Shown piece by piece: positions 35,602 through 43,397 of a stretch of 64,000 nucleotides of DNA. The DNA comes from Flavobacterium aquatile LMG 4008 = ATCC 11947 (GTDB lineage Bacteria; Bacteroidota; Bacteroidia; Flavobacteriales; Flavobacteriaceae). A model generated the notes under the pieces. That model searched no databases. It had not been told where the DNA came from and worked only from the letters and a program-made list of their open reading frames with translations. The position numbers and the translations under genes are program-made. The stretch lies in contig NZ_JRHH01000002.1 in the NCBI RefSeq assembly GCF_000757385.1, positions 372,001 to 436,000 on the forward strand, read 5' to 3'. Numbering within the stretch: position 1 is the stretch's first letter; each line of letters begins with the position of its first letter.

Positions 35602-36411
35602 TTAATTGATTGAAAATGTAATGGCAATAGGAATGTGATCGGAGATTGTTCTTGCTTGTTTTAGGGTTTCAAAATTGGTGTAGAAAAGGATGGCTTCTGT
35701 TTTTGATATTGTGATATTGGCAGTTTTGTACCAAATATTATCAAATTCTGATGCGAGGCAATTGTCGTTTTTACATTCTTGCTTAAGAGATGTTTTTTGA
35801 TCCAAAAATGCCGATTGATAGCCCATCTTTCTTAACGGATTGAAAACGGTATGCGATTGCGGACAATTGAAATCGCCCACAAAGAGCAAGTTTAGATTTG
35901 GATATTGCGCAGGCAAATATTTGAAGTATTTGATTTCAGTTTCGGGTTGTTTCTTTTTGGTTATGGCGTGAAAGTTGACGAGTGTAAATTGCTTGTTGTT
36001 GTATTCGAATGTGCCATAGAATGGTTCTCTATCTATCTCCAGATGGTACTTTTTCTCTAGCCATGCTTTACCAATTTTCTTGACTTTGGCTGTTTTCCAG
36101 AGAAAGGCATACCGTTCTACTTTGTAGGCGCTACTGCTTGTAGCATTACTTATAACATAATCCCATTTTGCTCCTTTTCTATTGAGTTCGTCCGCGAGTT
36201 GTGCTACGGCTTGCGCACCACCATCGCCAGCCACTACTTCCTGTAAAGCAACAACATCGTAATTTTTAATTGTGTTGGCTATAAAAACAATAGTGCTGTC
36301 TGACTTGGAACTTCCCAAATTTTCTACGTTCCAGGAAAGGAGTTTTATTTGGGAGAAAGTGGTTGTGGAGAGTAGAAGTAAAAGACTAAATACTTTCAAT
36401 ATCTTTTTCAA
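35602..36411 (-). CDS. Secreted endonuclease/exonuclease/phosphatase (EEP) family nuclease
   Basis: A 269-aa protein with a signal peptide (VFSLLLLLSTTTFSQ) followed by a DNase I-like EEP fold. Visible catalytic segments are LLSWNVENLG (Asn), VVALQEVV (metal Glu), LVNFHA (His), LFVGDFNCP (Asp-Asn) and the terminal SDHIPI (Asp-His). All key residues of the fold are present, so an active periplasmic or secreted nuclease is likely. Its start overlaps the end of the upstream PD-(D/E)xK-like gene by 26 bases, so translation is coupled. Confidence 0.85.
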   Translation of the reverse strand: MKKILKVFSLLLLLSTTTFSQIKLLSWNVENLGSSKSDSTIVFIANTIKNYDVVALQEVVAGDGGAQAVAQLADELNRKGAKWDYVISNATSSSAYKVERYAFLWKTAKVKKIGKAWLEKKYHLEIDREPFYGTFEYNNKQFTLVNFHAITKKKQPETEIKYFKYLPAQYPNLNLLFVGDFNCPQSHTVFNPLRKMGYQSAFLDQKTSLKQECKNDNCLASEFDNIWYKTANITISKTEAILFYTNFETLKQARTISDHIPIAITFSIN

Positions 36412-37414
36412 TCAATTTGTATTTGTCTTTAATATCTTCGCCCATATAAAAATCAAGTAAATCTTTTTTGGTTAATGTTCCTTGAATTAGGAAACGTTTT
36501 AAATATTCTTGATTGAATTCCATTAATAGCATTGATTTATCTAATTGTTTTAGAATTGTTTTGTTGTTATCAATGTTATTTAAAACTAGAGATTTAATTG
36601 ACAAAATTTCATTGATGTCTTTAATTATTCTATTTACAATCATTGCTAAAACATTCTTGTCTAATTCGATTTCTTTTGCATTTGTCGCAATATCACGAGC
36701 TAACATATAAGCAATTGCAAGATTTGAATAATCTCCTTTTTGAGAATTGATAATTGCCACAAAACCAACTTCCGGAATGTAACCGACATTGTCAAAGTTC
36801 TTAAGAATGGAATTATCTACTAATGAAATATCAAAAACAATTATACTAACTTTTGAATCTCTGTTGGCTTGAGCTTCTATTAATTGACTCCATGCCGTGT
36901 CTGTTTTTCGAATGAAAATTTCTTTATTTTCAATTTCGCCAAAGCGAATACTTTTATCAAACTTACATTCAATGGCAATCTTTAAATCTGGTGAACCATT
37001 TACCTCACAAATAATATCTCCAGTTTTATTTTTTGGAAGATTACCAGCTGTGTTTCCAGTTAAGAAAGCTTTGTCTTTTAATCTTCTTTCAGAAAAATAG
37101 TTGTTTAAGAAATCAGCAATTTCATCTTCGGCTAAAGTTCCTTTGATGGTTGATTTATAAAACAACTCTTTTTTCATTTCGAAAATCATTTTTAGACTTT
37201 CTAATTCAGTACCCAATTCATTATTAGTTTTAGCTAAGAAAGCTGAAATTCGATCTTCCATTAATGCCAAAACACCAATGTAAATAGCACGAAGTAATTT
37301 TTCGTCTCGTTCATTAGCAGACAGGTTATCAAAGTAATTGAAAACGATTTGATTTTCGATTTCAAAACTTGAAATTTCAACACGTTTGAGTTTTTGGTTT
37401 AAGGATAATGACAT
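36386..37414 (-). CDS. PD-(D/E)xK-like nuclease partner of the OLD ATPase
   Basis: A 342-aa protein I do not recognise by name. It has a restriction-endonuclease-like core around residues 92-152: an acidic helix TLAEDEIADFLNNYF, then GDII with Asp133, and IAIECKFD with Glu149 and Lys151, the D-x(n)-E-x-K pattern. A later helix has WSQLIEAQANR. N- and C-terminal parts are helical. It starts 11 bases after the OLD-type gene and overlaps the secreted nuclease gene, so it is in the middle of an operon. Proposed role: effector nuclease controlled by the ATPase. Inference. Confidence 0.6.
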   Translation of the reverse strand: MSLSLNQKLKRVEISSFEIENQIVFNYFDNLSANERDEKLLRAIYIGVLALMEDRISAFLAKTNNELGTELESLKMIFEMKKELFYKSTIKGTLAEDEIADFLNNYFSERRLKDKAFLTGNTAGNLPKNKTGDIICEVNGSPDLKIAIECKFDKSIRFGEIENKEIFIRKTDTAWSQLIEAQANRDSKVSIIVFDISLVDNSILKNFDNVGYIPEVGFVAIINSQKGDYSNLAIAYMLARDIATNAKEIELDKNVLAMIVNRIIKDINEILSIKSLVLNNIDNNKTILKQLDKSMLLMEFNQEYLKRFLIQGTLTKKDLLDFYMGEDIKDKYKLIEKDIESI

Positions 37415-37425
37415 GTAAATATTTA

Positions 37426-39372
37426 TTAAATTGTAAATCTAGAATCTTTTATTTTATTTTTCTTTACCCAATCATTAAAATTTTTTTCAAGCGAAACATT
37501 AAAATCTTTATCAAAAGGTTCTTCTGATGATTGAGAGTTTAATAATTCATCAAATATTTTTTCAACTGATTTTTTCACATTAATATCTTCTTTAATTTCA
37601 TTGTACATTATCCAAGGTTTTGATTTGGCTGGAGGTAACAATATATTTTGATCTTCATCAAAATAAACACCTAAGTGCTCTAGTTCAAAAGTAGATATTG
37701 AAATTCTGTGAATTACTTTGAGACCTACTTTTCTTGCCTCTTGTATCTGTTTATATATATTTTGATTTCCTGTCCAAACTCCGTTTACATGACCATTCTT
37801 GTTTTTTGGATAGTCTGAATCATGTAAAACAGAAAAATTAACTTTAAAATGCTGAAGCATTTTCATAATTGGGACAATAGTAAACTTACCCCTTGCTCTT
37901 ATAAAAATAGGACGTAAAACAAGCGGATATTTCTCAGTTTCAATTTGCATGATCCTCTCAAAAGATGCAAATTCGGTATCTCCTTCAATAATAATTGGAT
38001 ACTGACCGAAAAACATTTCTGAAAGATTCTGATCAAAATTATTTAATAATTTTAATTCATCTATCTCTGTATCCTCAAACTTAATATTGTCAGATTTATA
38101 TGTTCGTGGTGAAGGACTACCCTCGTTTCGTGACAATCTTACAATTGTTGTATGATCTTCAAAAGGATTAATAAAAAGTGGACTGTGAGTTGTCAACATT
38201 ACTTGCCAAGAATCATCTTTTGCTAAATCATATAAATACTTTGAAGCTGCTCTAATTCCATTTGGGTGAAGTGCAATTTCTGGTTCATCGATTAAAAGCA
38301 TATACCCAGGTAAAGCAACATCTTCCGAATTATTTTCATCATCAAGGATTTCTCCACTTATTAACTTAGATAATTCTGCGGTTTTTTCATCTATAGAAAT
38401 TTGTTTTGCTTTAATTGTAGGCTCTGTTTTTGCTTTTTGTTTATCTGCCTCCAGTTTCTTAATCTCTTTTTCTAAAGCCTTAGCTTTCTTTTCTTTTTCA
38501 ACTTTAATGTTATTCATTGATTGTAATCTTGAGCGTACTTGCAGTAGAGACCAGAAAAGTGCTCTTTGTGAACCAGTGCCTTGCTGATCCCAATCTACAT
38601 TATCACCAAATTCTTTTATATTTAACTTTGAACCATTTATCAATGCTTGTATAGGGTCAACTTTAATTTCTGACATTCCAATATTTAAATCTATTATTAG
38701 GTTTGGAAAGATTTTGTTATGGCTTTTCGTTATTTCCTCATTATAACTTTCAATTTTAGCTTTATGTTCTTGTACAGGAATCTTTGCTTCATTACTAAAA
38801 ACTTCTAAAGCCTTACTTAATTCAGAGTTTTCATCATCTAATTTTTCTTTAAGGCTTTCTGCTATAGGATCTACTATTAGTTTTAGTAAATGTTTTAATT
38901 CAGAATTAGAGCTATCCAAGGCACCAATTCTAAAAGGTATTGGTAATCTACTGTTAAAAACATTATCTAATCCAGCTGCATTCCCTTCATCTGCATAATC
39001 TTGAATTTCAGGGTCATAAGTTTTTCTAGTTTTTAAACCATTTAATTCCCATTCCCATTTACTTCTAACTATTGATAAATCTCCTACTTTTTCTTTCCAT
39101 TTTTCGGCAATGTTTCCAATTCCATCAGGAATATGGACAGAAATTTCAACTGAGGTTTTTTCAGATGATCTTTTACAGTAATCTTTGTCAAAAGAATATG
39201 ACTGTGTTCCAACGGCTAGTTCGTAAGACCTTAATATAGTTGATTTTCCAGAATTATTTTGACCAACAAGACATAAAATATTATCTAAATCAACAGTCAA
39301 ACCTTCTTCTCCAATACATCCTAAATTTTTTATAGTTATATTTAATAGTTTTGATCTCATAATATTAATCAT
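37426..39372 (-). CDS. OLD-family ATPase with TOPRIM domain
   Basis: A 648-aa protein. ABC-type ATPase half: Walker A GQNNSGKST (37-45), signature-like QQGTGSQR (263-270), a coiled coil (about 283-340), Walker B LLIDEPE (359-365) and switch His in TTHSP (394-398). TOPRIM half: IIIEGDTEFASF (460-471), RARGK (492-496) and HDSD (517-520), giving the usual Glu and Asp-x-Asp. This is the OLD/GajA architecture. No UvrD helicase (GajB) gene follows. Instead a PD-(D/E)xK-like gene follows by 11 bases. It overlaps the upstream small gene by 8 bases. Defence against foreign DNA is the best guess. Confidence 0.85.
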   Translation of the reverse strand: MINIMRSKLLNITIKNLGCIGEEGLTVDLDNILCLVGQNNSGKSTILRSYELAVGTQSYSFDKDYCKRSSEKTSVEISVHIPDGIGNIAEKWKEKVGDLSIVRSKWEWELNGLKTRKTYDPEIQDYADEGNAAGLDNVFNSRLPIPFRIGALDSSNSELKHLLKLIVDPIAESLKEKLDDENSELSKALEVFSNEAKIPVQEHKAKIESYNEEITKSHNKIFPNLIIDLNIGMSEIKVDPIQALINGSKLNIKEFGDNVDWDQQGTGSQRALFWSLLQVRSRLQSMNNIKVEKEKKAKALEKEIKKLEADKQKAKTEPTIKAKQISIDEKTAELSKLISGEILDDENNSEDVALPGYMLLIDEPEIALHPNGIRAASKYLYDLAKDDSWQVMLTTHSPLFINPFEDHTTIVRLSRNEGSPSPRTYKSDNIKFEDTEIDELKLLNNFDQNLSEMFFGQYPIIIEGDTEFASFERIMQIETEKYPLVLRPIFIRARGKFTIVPIMKMLQHFKVNFSVLHDSDYPKNKNGHVNGVWTGNQNIYKQIQEARKVGLKVIHRISISTFELEHLGVYFDEDQNILLPPAKSKPWIMYNEIKEDINVKKSVEKIFDELLNSQSSEEPFDKDFNVSLEKNFNDWVKKNKIKDSRFTI

Positions 39373-39583
39373 ATTTAAATTTCACATAGCTATTAATATA
39401 ACTATTCAATCCCGAACCGCTCCTCGCTAATGACTTCATTTTTTCAACATGATGACTTCCTGCTTTTCTGTAACTGTAACTGTAAATTTTAGAAGTGCCT
39501 GAAAATTTGACTCTAATATAGTCATTTCCTATTTCATAACCATACACTCCAGAATTTCCGCTTGAATTTCTATATCTTTCCAT
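39365..39583 (-). CDS. Small KTSC-like protein
   Basis: A 72-aa protein (VYGYEIGNDYIRVKF, SKIYSYSYRKAG, then LARSGSGLNSYINSYVKFKY) that looks like the KTSC domain: a small beta sheet, a helix with A-x-S-G-x-G-L and a final aromatic strand. It lies 2 bases after the WYL-like gene and overlaps the OLD gene by 8 bases. Function unknown. A second KTSC-like gene opens the train at 42134. Confidence 0.55.
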   Translation of the reverse strand: MERYRNSSGNSGVYGYEIGNDYIRVKFSGTSKIYSYSYRKAGSHHVEKMKSLARSGSGLNSYINSYVKFKYD

Positions 39584-39585
39584 AG

Positions 39586-39876
39586 CTATAATTCAGCATA
39601 AATTTCATCCATTCCTTTATCGCCTCTTTTGTAACCTGTTCTCGGACCATCGAATGAATCTTCAGTAATAGATAAATCATCAGCTTTACCTAAATCATAC
39701 ATCTTCCAACCAAATTTGCCAGAGGAAGAATACCCATCAACTTGAAAGGCACGTAACCCTTCATTTCCTGCTGTAGTCAATCCATAACAATGTGGCTCAA
39801 CTAATCTTAATTCACCTTCGTAATAGAATTCAATTATATTTTGATTTTCTATTGCTTCAATAATTTTATGGTTCAT
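39586..39876 (-). CDS. Short WYL-like domain protein
   Basis: A 96-aa protein. The N-terminal half (IIEAIENQNIIEFYYEGELRLVEPHCYGLTTAGNEGLRAFQVDG) follows the pattern of WYL ligand-binding domains, but there is no DNA-binding domain. Such single-domain forms often occur near defence genes. It could sense a nucleotide or nucleic-acid signal. Gap to the next gene is 2 bases. Confidence 0.5.
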   Translation of the reverse strand: MNHKIIEAIENQNIIEFYYEGELRLVEPHCYGLTTAGNEGLRAFQVDGYSSSGKFGWKMYDLGKADDLSITEDSFDGPRTGYKRGDKGMDEIYAEL

Positions 39877-39906
39877 ACTTTTTTGTTATTAAGGTTGATT
39901 AATTTA

Positions 39907-40632
39907 TTATTTATTAGAATTGATCTTTTCATATTCCGTCTCTAATTTTTGTATTTCTTCTGTGTAATAATCAACATAACTTTGTGCGGTATTTATTTGT
40001 TGGTTTCTATCACTTGAAGTTCTGAGAAGCTTAAAAGCACTTACGTCATTTAGTTTCTGTTTTGCCTTCTCTAAGTTTTTGTAACTTGTGTTTAATTGGC
40101 TTGTTATTTCTGAAAGTCTGTTTTCTATTGCTTGTTTTCTTTCTCTTGCTATTCTTTCGGCTTCGATTTTCTCTTGTTCTACAATTCGTGCCTTTTGTTC
40201 TTCAATTTCTTTTTGCTGAAGTTCTAGCTGTTGATTGTGCGTTTCTGTGGCATTATTTATTTGTTGTAGTTGTTCTGCTTTATTTTGAAAACTATTTAAA
40301 ACGATAATAACAATTGTTATTAGCATAAGAGTTAAAACAGTGTAGAAAATATTTTTACTGAGTCCCATAATCTTAACAGGCTCGTCTTCCTCATCTTCAA
40401 TAGATGTTTGACTTTCATTTGTAGGCAAAGGTGGAACTTGCGTAAAAGTGTTAATTGGTGGTGGAATTGATTTTAATAAATCTTTTAATTCATCAATCTC
40501 GCTTGCTTTTTTCCAATCAGTTTGTCCTTCAAACCAAACCATGGTGACACTTGATATCTTCTTTTCTTTAAGTTCCTCAAACGATAGTGGACCAACTTGC
40601 TCGTTATTAATGGAAATGTAGTATTGTTTCAT
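39907..40632 (-). CDS. GYF_2-domain membrane protein with coiled coil
   Basis: A 241-aa protein. N-terminal GYF_2 (DUF4339) domain, residues 1-52 (YYISINNEQVGPLSFEELKE, VWFEGQTDWKKASEI). A proline-rich linker follows, then one membrane segment (about 95-113) and a long charged coiled coil (115-238). It may tether partners at the membrane. It precedes the WYL-like gene by 30 bases and is probably in the same operon. Confidence 0.7.
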   Translation of the reverse strand: MKQYYISINNEQVGPLSFEELKEKKISSVTMVWFEGQTDWKKASEIDELKDLLKSIPPPINTFTQVPPLPTNESQTSIEDEEDEPVKIMGLSKNIFYTVLTLMLITIVIIVLNSFQNKAEQLQQINNATETHNQQLELQQKEIEEQKARIVEQEKIEAERIARERKQAIENRLSEITSQLNTSYKNLEKAKQKLNDVSAFKLLRTSSDRNQQINTAQSYVDYYTEEIQKLETEYEKINSNK

Positions 40633-40716
40633 GCTTAAAAATAAAATGTTATTAGTTGAAGTTTATAAATCTAAATTTCTATTTAGGTTCGGTTCTTATA
40701 ATCGAATAATGATTTT

Positions 40717-41841
40717 TTACTTCCACTCAAACCCATCAACATCAAATTCAATTTGTCTTAAACCTTCATTATAGAATTCTACTTCAATAATCATTTGTTT
40801 GGTTGTTTTCAGTTTTGAAATGATTGTTTTAGTTGAATTAATGAAAATTATGTCAGAGCTACCATCAGATGCGGCAGAAAACGAAAAGGTTTTTGGAGAA
40901 TCATTGTCAAACTTAATTCTAATCGAGCCTCCATCGTAACTTGAATTAAATTGTCCTTTTGATACATTAAGATAGATATCAATAGTGCCATCTTTTTTTC
41001 TGATAGTAAGTGTAGCTACTGAACCTCCATCATAGGGAAAATTAAATTCTAATTCTTCATTGGCTTGAATGGATGCGTAGTTTACTGTTTTAGAAGTCAT
41101 TTTATCAACATCTTCTGAAAACTGCCATTTTACTGTTGGCGCTATTGGCGTTTCTACAGTGACAGTGCCAATTGTTTGTTCAGTTTCTTCTTTAATTGTT
41201 TGTGTGGTATTAGTTGTTTTATCACCTCCAATATTTGCAATTAAAATTATCGAAATTAAGCTGGTAACAGCAATTTTCCATCCTTTAGCAATTGATGAAT
41301 TTTTCCATAGAGCGTAAAGTCCGACAGGGAAAAATATTATGCATAAAAAAATAACTAATCCTGTTTTCTCATACCATTTATTATTTGTTGAGTGACTTTC
41401 TTGATTAAAGTTACTTGTGTTTTTAGTTTTATTAGGACTACTATTTTTTGCTGTTACTTTTGCAATTTGAGTGTTTTTCAGATTCTCGATTTCTTCTGGA
41501 GTTTTGGTAGTTAGGTTTGCTATACAATCGAAGATTTTGACTAAATGTTCATTTGCTTTTGTTACTTCGAATGATTGATCAAAAGTTCCAAGTTTTCTTC
41601 TGATTTCTACAGTTATTTCGGTTTTTTCTTCACTTATTTTATTTAAATTAATATCTATAAAAACACCTAAACTTAGAAATTCTGTAGCTTCATAAGTGTA
41701 TTGATTGAATATCTCATTTGCTTTTGTAAATTTATATTTGTTGTTTTCTAAATTTATGTTGAGAACACTAAATTTAACTCTGTCAATAGGAAAATCAACT
41801 TGGGTTGTTTTTTTGGGATTGGGTATTGCGAATACTGCCAT
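40717..41841 (-). CDS. Membrane protein with a C-terminal beta-sandwich domain
   Basis: A 374-aa protein. The N-terminal 130 residues are cytoplasmic alpha/beta. Two hydrophobic segments lie near 157-178 and 190-206 (GLVIFLCIIFFPVGLYALW). After a Thr-rich linker, the C-terminal 130 residues start WQFSEDVDKMTSKTVNYASI and contain two Y/DGGS repeats (FPYDGGSVATLTIRKKDG, NSSYDGGSIRIKFD), a pattern like VasI-type domains. Function unknown. Its promoter carries the shared inverted repeat. Confidence 0.6.
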   Translation of the reverse strand: MAVFAIPNPKKTTQVDFPIDRVKFSVLNINLENNKYKFTKANEIFNQYTYEATEFLSLGVFIDINLNKISEEKTEITVEIRRKLGTFDQSFEVTKANEHLVKIFDCIANLTTKTPEEIENLKNTQIAKVTAKNSSPNKTKNTSNFNQESHSTNNKWYEKTGLVIFLCIIFFPVGLYALWKNSSIAKGWKIAVTSLISIILIANIGGDKTTNTTQTIKEETEQTIGTVTVETPIAPTVKWQFSEDVDKMTSKTVNYASIQANEELEFNFPYDGGSVATLTIRKKDGTIDIYLNVSKGQFNSSYDGGSIRIKFDNDSPKTFSFSAASDGSSDIIFINSTKTIISKLKTTKQMIIEVEFYNEGLRQIEFDVDGFEWK

Positions 41842-41865
41842 GACTATTTAGTTTTAAAGTTTTAT

Positions 41866-41912
41866 CAAACTTAAAACCATTAGAATTATGTATTTTACGG
41901 AAAACCGTAAAA
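41866..41912 (-). promoter_or_regulatory. Shared operator-promoter, copy 2
   Basis: Inverted repeat TTTTACGGAAAACCGTAAAA at 41893-41912, a 19-base spacer and the minus-strand -7 box TAAGTTTG (41873-41866). Start codon at 41841. Leader about 20 bases. Confidence 0.8.
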
Positions 41913-41924
41913 GGGTAAAAAAAA

Positions 41925-42134
41925 TTAAAAAATATCAAAATGATAGTGGCATTGGATGTAATTGAAATAGAATTCTTCGCTGTCGCTTGCTTTCATAAAG
42001 GCAACAAACTCGTCTATTGGCACATTAAAATAATGGTGAATTACATTGAGTTTGAACTCAATTTCTAAAATTTCTTTTTCCTCATCAAATCCCACTTTTA
42101 GGATATTTTTGGCGTTTACTGGATATTTGGTCAT
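41925..42134 (-). CDS. KTSC-domain protein
   Basis: A 69-aa protein fitting the KTSC domain well: ILKVGFDEEKEILEIEFK, then HYFNVPIDEFVAFMKASDSEEFYF and a final YIQCHYHFDIF. These domains occur alone or beside nucleases and phage genes. Role unknown. First gene of the island's minus-strand train, preceded by the shared operator-promoter. Confidence 0.7.
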   Translation of the reverse strand: MTKYPVNAKNILKVGFDEEKEILEIEFKLNVIHHYFNVPIDEFVAFMKASDSEEFYFNYIQCHYHFDIF

Positions 42135-42153
42135 GGTTTTATTATTGGCGGTT

Positions 42154-42172
42154 TTTGTACTTATTGTACAAA
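42154..42172 (-). promoter_or_regulatory. Inverted repeat in the leader of the KTSC gene
   Basis: TTTGTACTTATTGTACAAA (7+5+7, perfect) between the -7 box at 42214-42221 and the start codon. It could fold in the leader RNA or bind a protein. Confidence 0.45.
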
Positions 42173-42213
42173 GTGTTTTACTAAAGTGAAACGTTATTTC
42201 TAAAATAATTTTT

Positions 42214-42260
42214 CAAACTTAGAACCAAAAAACAGGTATTCTTTACGGAAAACCGTAAAG
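42214..42260 (-). promoter_or_regulatory. Shared operator-promoter, copy 3
   Basis: Inverted repeat CTTTACGGAAAACCGTAAAG at 42241-42260, a 19-base spacer and the minus-strand -7 box TAAGTTTG (42221-42214). The start codon at 42134 is 79 bases further, so the leader is longer than for the other two. Confidence 0.8.
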
Positions 42261-42313
42261 TGATAAAAAAATAAACTGACCTAAAATTAGAATCGTTTAG
42301 GTTGTGGTTATTA

Positions 42314-42331
42314 GTGAGTTTGGTAACTCAC
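42314..42331. repeat. Perfect small hairpin after the sprF-like gene
   Basis: GTGAGTT TGGT AACTCAC. No T-run follows on either strand. Possibly an RNA 3' end structure for the adhesin/SprF-like operon. Confidence 0.5.
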
Positions 42332-42376
42332 ATCTGTTGCGCTTGTGTCGATCAGGTAATTATAAAGAATTTGAGA

Positions 42377-43387
42377 TTATTTATTGTAGTCGTAGTATTT
42401 GTTGACGGTAGCTACGCAAGATTCACAAAACCTTAATTGCCAAGTAAGCGAAAGCTCGTGTATGCCTTGAGTATGTCCTAGCTTGGAAGTGCTAATGTCG
42501 TAGGAATATCCGAAATTAAAATCGCCAAAATGTATTGAAACATAAGGATTCACGGAGGTTATTAAATGACTGTTTTTACTTTTTCCCTCTGGATTGGTGA
42601 CTAGGTTGGCTCCGAGAAGTATTTGGTTGAATTTTAACGCACCTCCAATATCCAATCTGTTGAATTGCGATTGTCGCATGTAGTTGGCGGTAATTAGCAC
42701 TTTGGATTCTTCGGGAAAAATACTAGACGGTGATCCTTCAATTTCGAGTGCATAACCACTGTGGATGCTTAAAAATAAATCTAGCGGCTCATTTCCACCA
42801 TCTAAATAGGAAATATTAGGTCGGTTAAGGTGTTTAATGCTTGCGCCAAACCAACCAATACCATTATCTACTATAAATCCAGCCGAAATATCGATAAAAT
42901 TGATGTTGTTTTTTTGTCCTAGAACTCCGGGATCTACTGTTCCTCCATCAATTTCACCTGTATTGCCGTTTATCTGATCTTCAAGAAGTAAGTTTCTAAA
43001 ATTGTAACTTTTTGTTCCAAAACCCACTTCTAGTGCTGGTCTAATACTCCATTCATAATCCAATTCTACTTTATAGGAATAGGCAGCGTTTACTTGTAGG
43101 TAATTGTAATTTGTAAAGGCTTCGCGGTTGTTGAGAATTGTTATTCCTAGTGCGGCATGTTCGCCCACCATTTTGTTTAGAAATCCAAAATCGGTGTCGA
43201 TGACTCTGTTTCCGTCTGGCCATTGTCGTTTGTGAATAATTCCAGCGCGCCAGTTGTATTGAAACCCAGTAAACCCAGGATTTAGTGTTTCAGGAATTAG
43301 AGAAAATTGTGTAAATACAGGATCTTGTGCCTTCACTTGAAAGCTAACGAAACTTAGTAGTACTAATAAAAGGTGTTTTGATTTCAT
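42377..43387 (-). CDS. PorP/SprF-family T9SS membrane protein
   Basis: A 336-aa outer-membrane protein with a signal peptide (to about residue 20, FQVKAQ). The family start is clear: DPVFTQFSLIPETLNPGFTG, then RAGIIHKRQWP, a region rich in beta-strands, and a Cys pair near the end. PorP/SprF proteins are needed to export or attach partner cargo with type B sorting domains. The partner here is the adjacent 2214-aa adhesin gene, which ends 10 bases upstream. Confidence 0.93.
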   Translation of the reverse strand: MKSKHLLLVLLSFVSFQVKAQDPVFTQFSLIPETLNPGFTGFQYNWRAGIIHKRQWPDGNRVIDTDFGFLNKMVGEHAALGITILNNREAFTNYNYLQVNAAYSYKVELDYEWSIRPALEVGFGTKSYNFRNLLLEDQINGNTGEIDGGTVDPGVLGQKNNINFIDISAGFIVDNGIGWFGASIKHLNRPNISYLDGGNEPLDLFLSIHSGYALEIEGSPSSIFPEESKVLITANYMRQSQFNRLDIGGALKFNQILLGANLVTNPEGKSKNSHLITSVNPYVSIHFGDFNFGYSYDISTSKLGHTQGIHELSLTWQLRFCESCVATVNKYYDYNK

Positions 43388-43397
43388 GGGATGGCGT

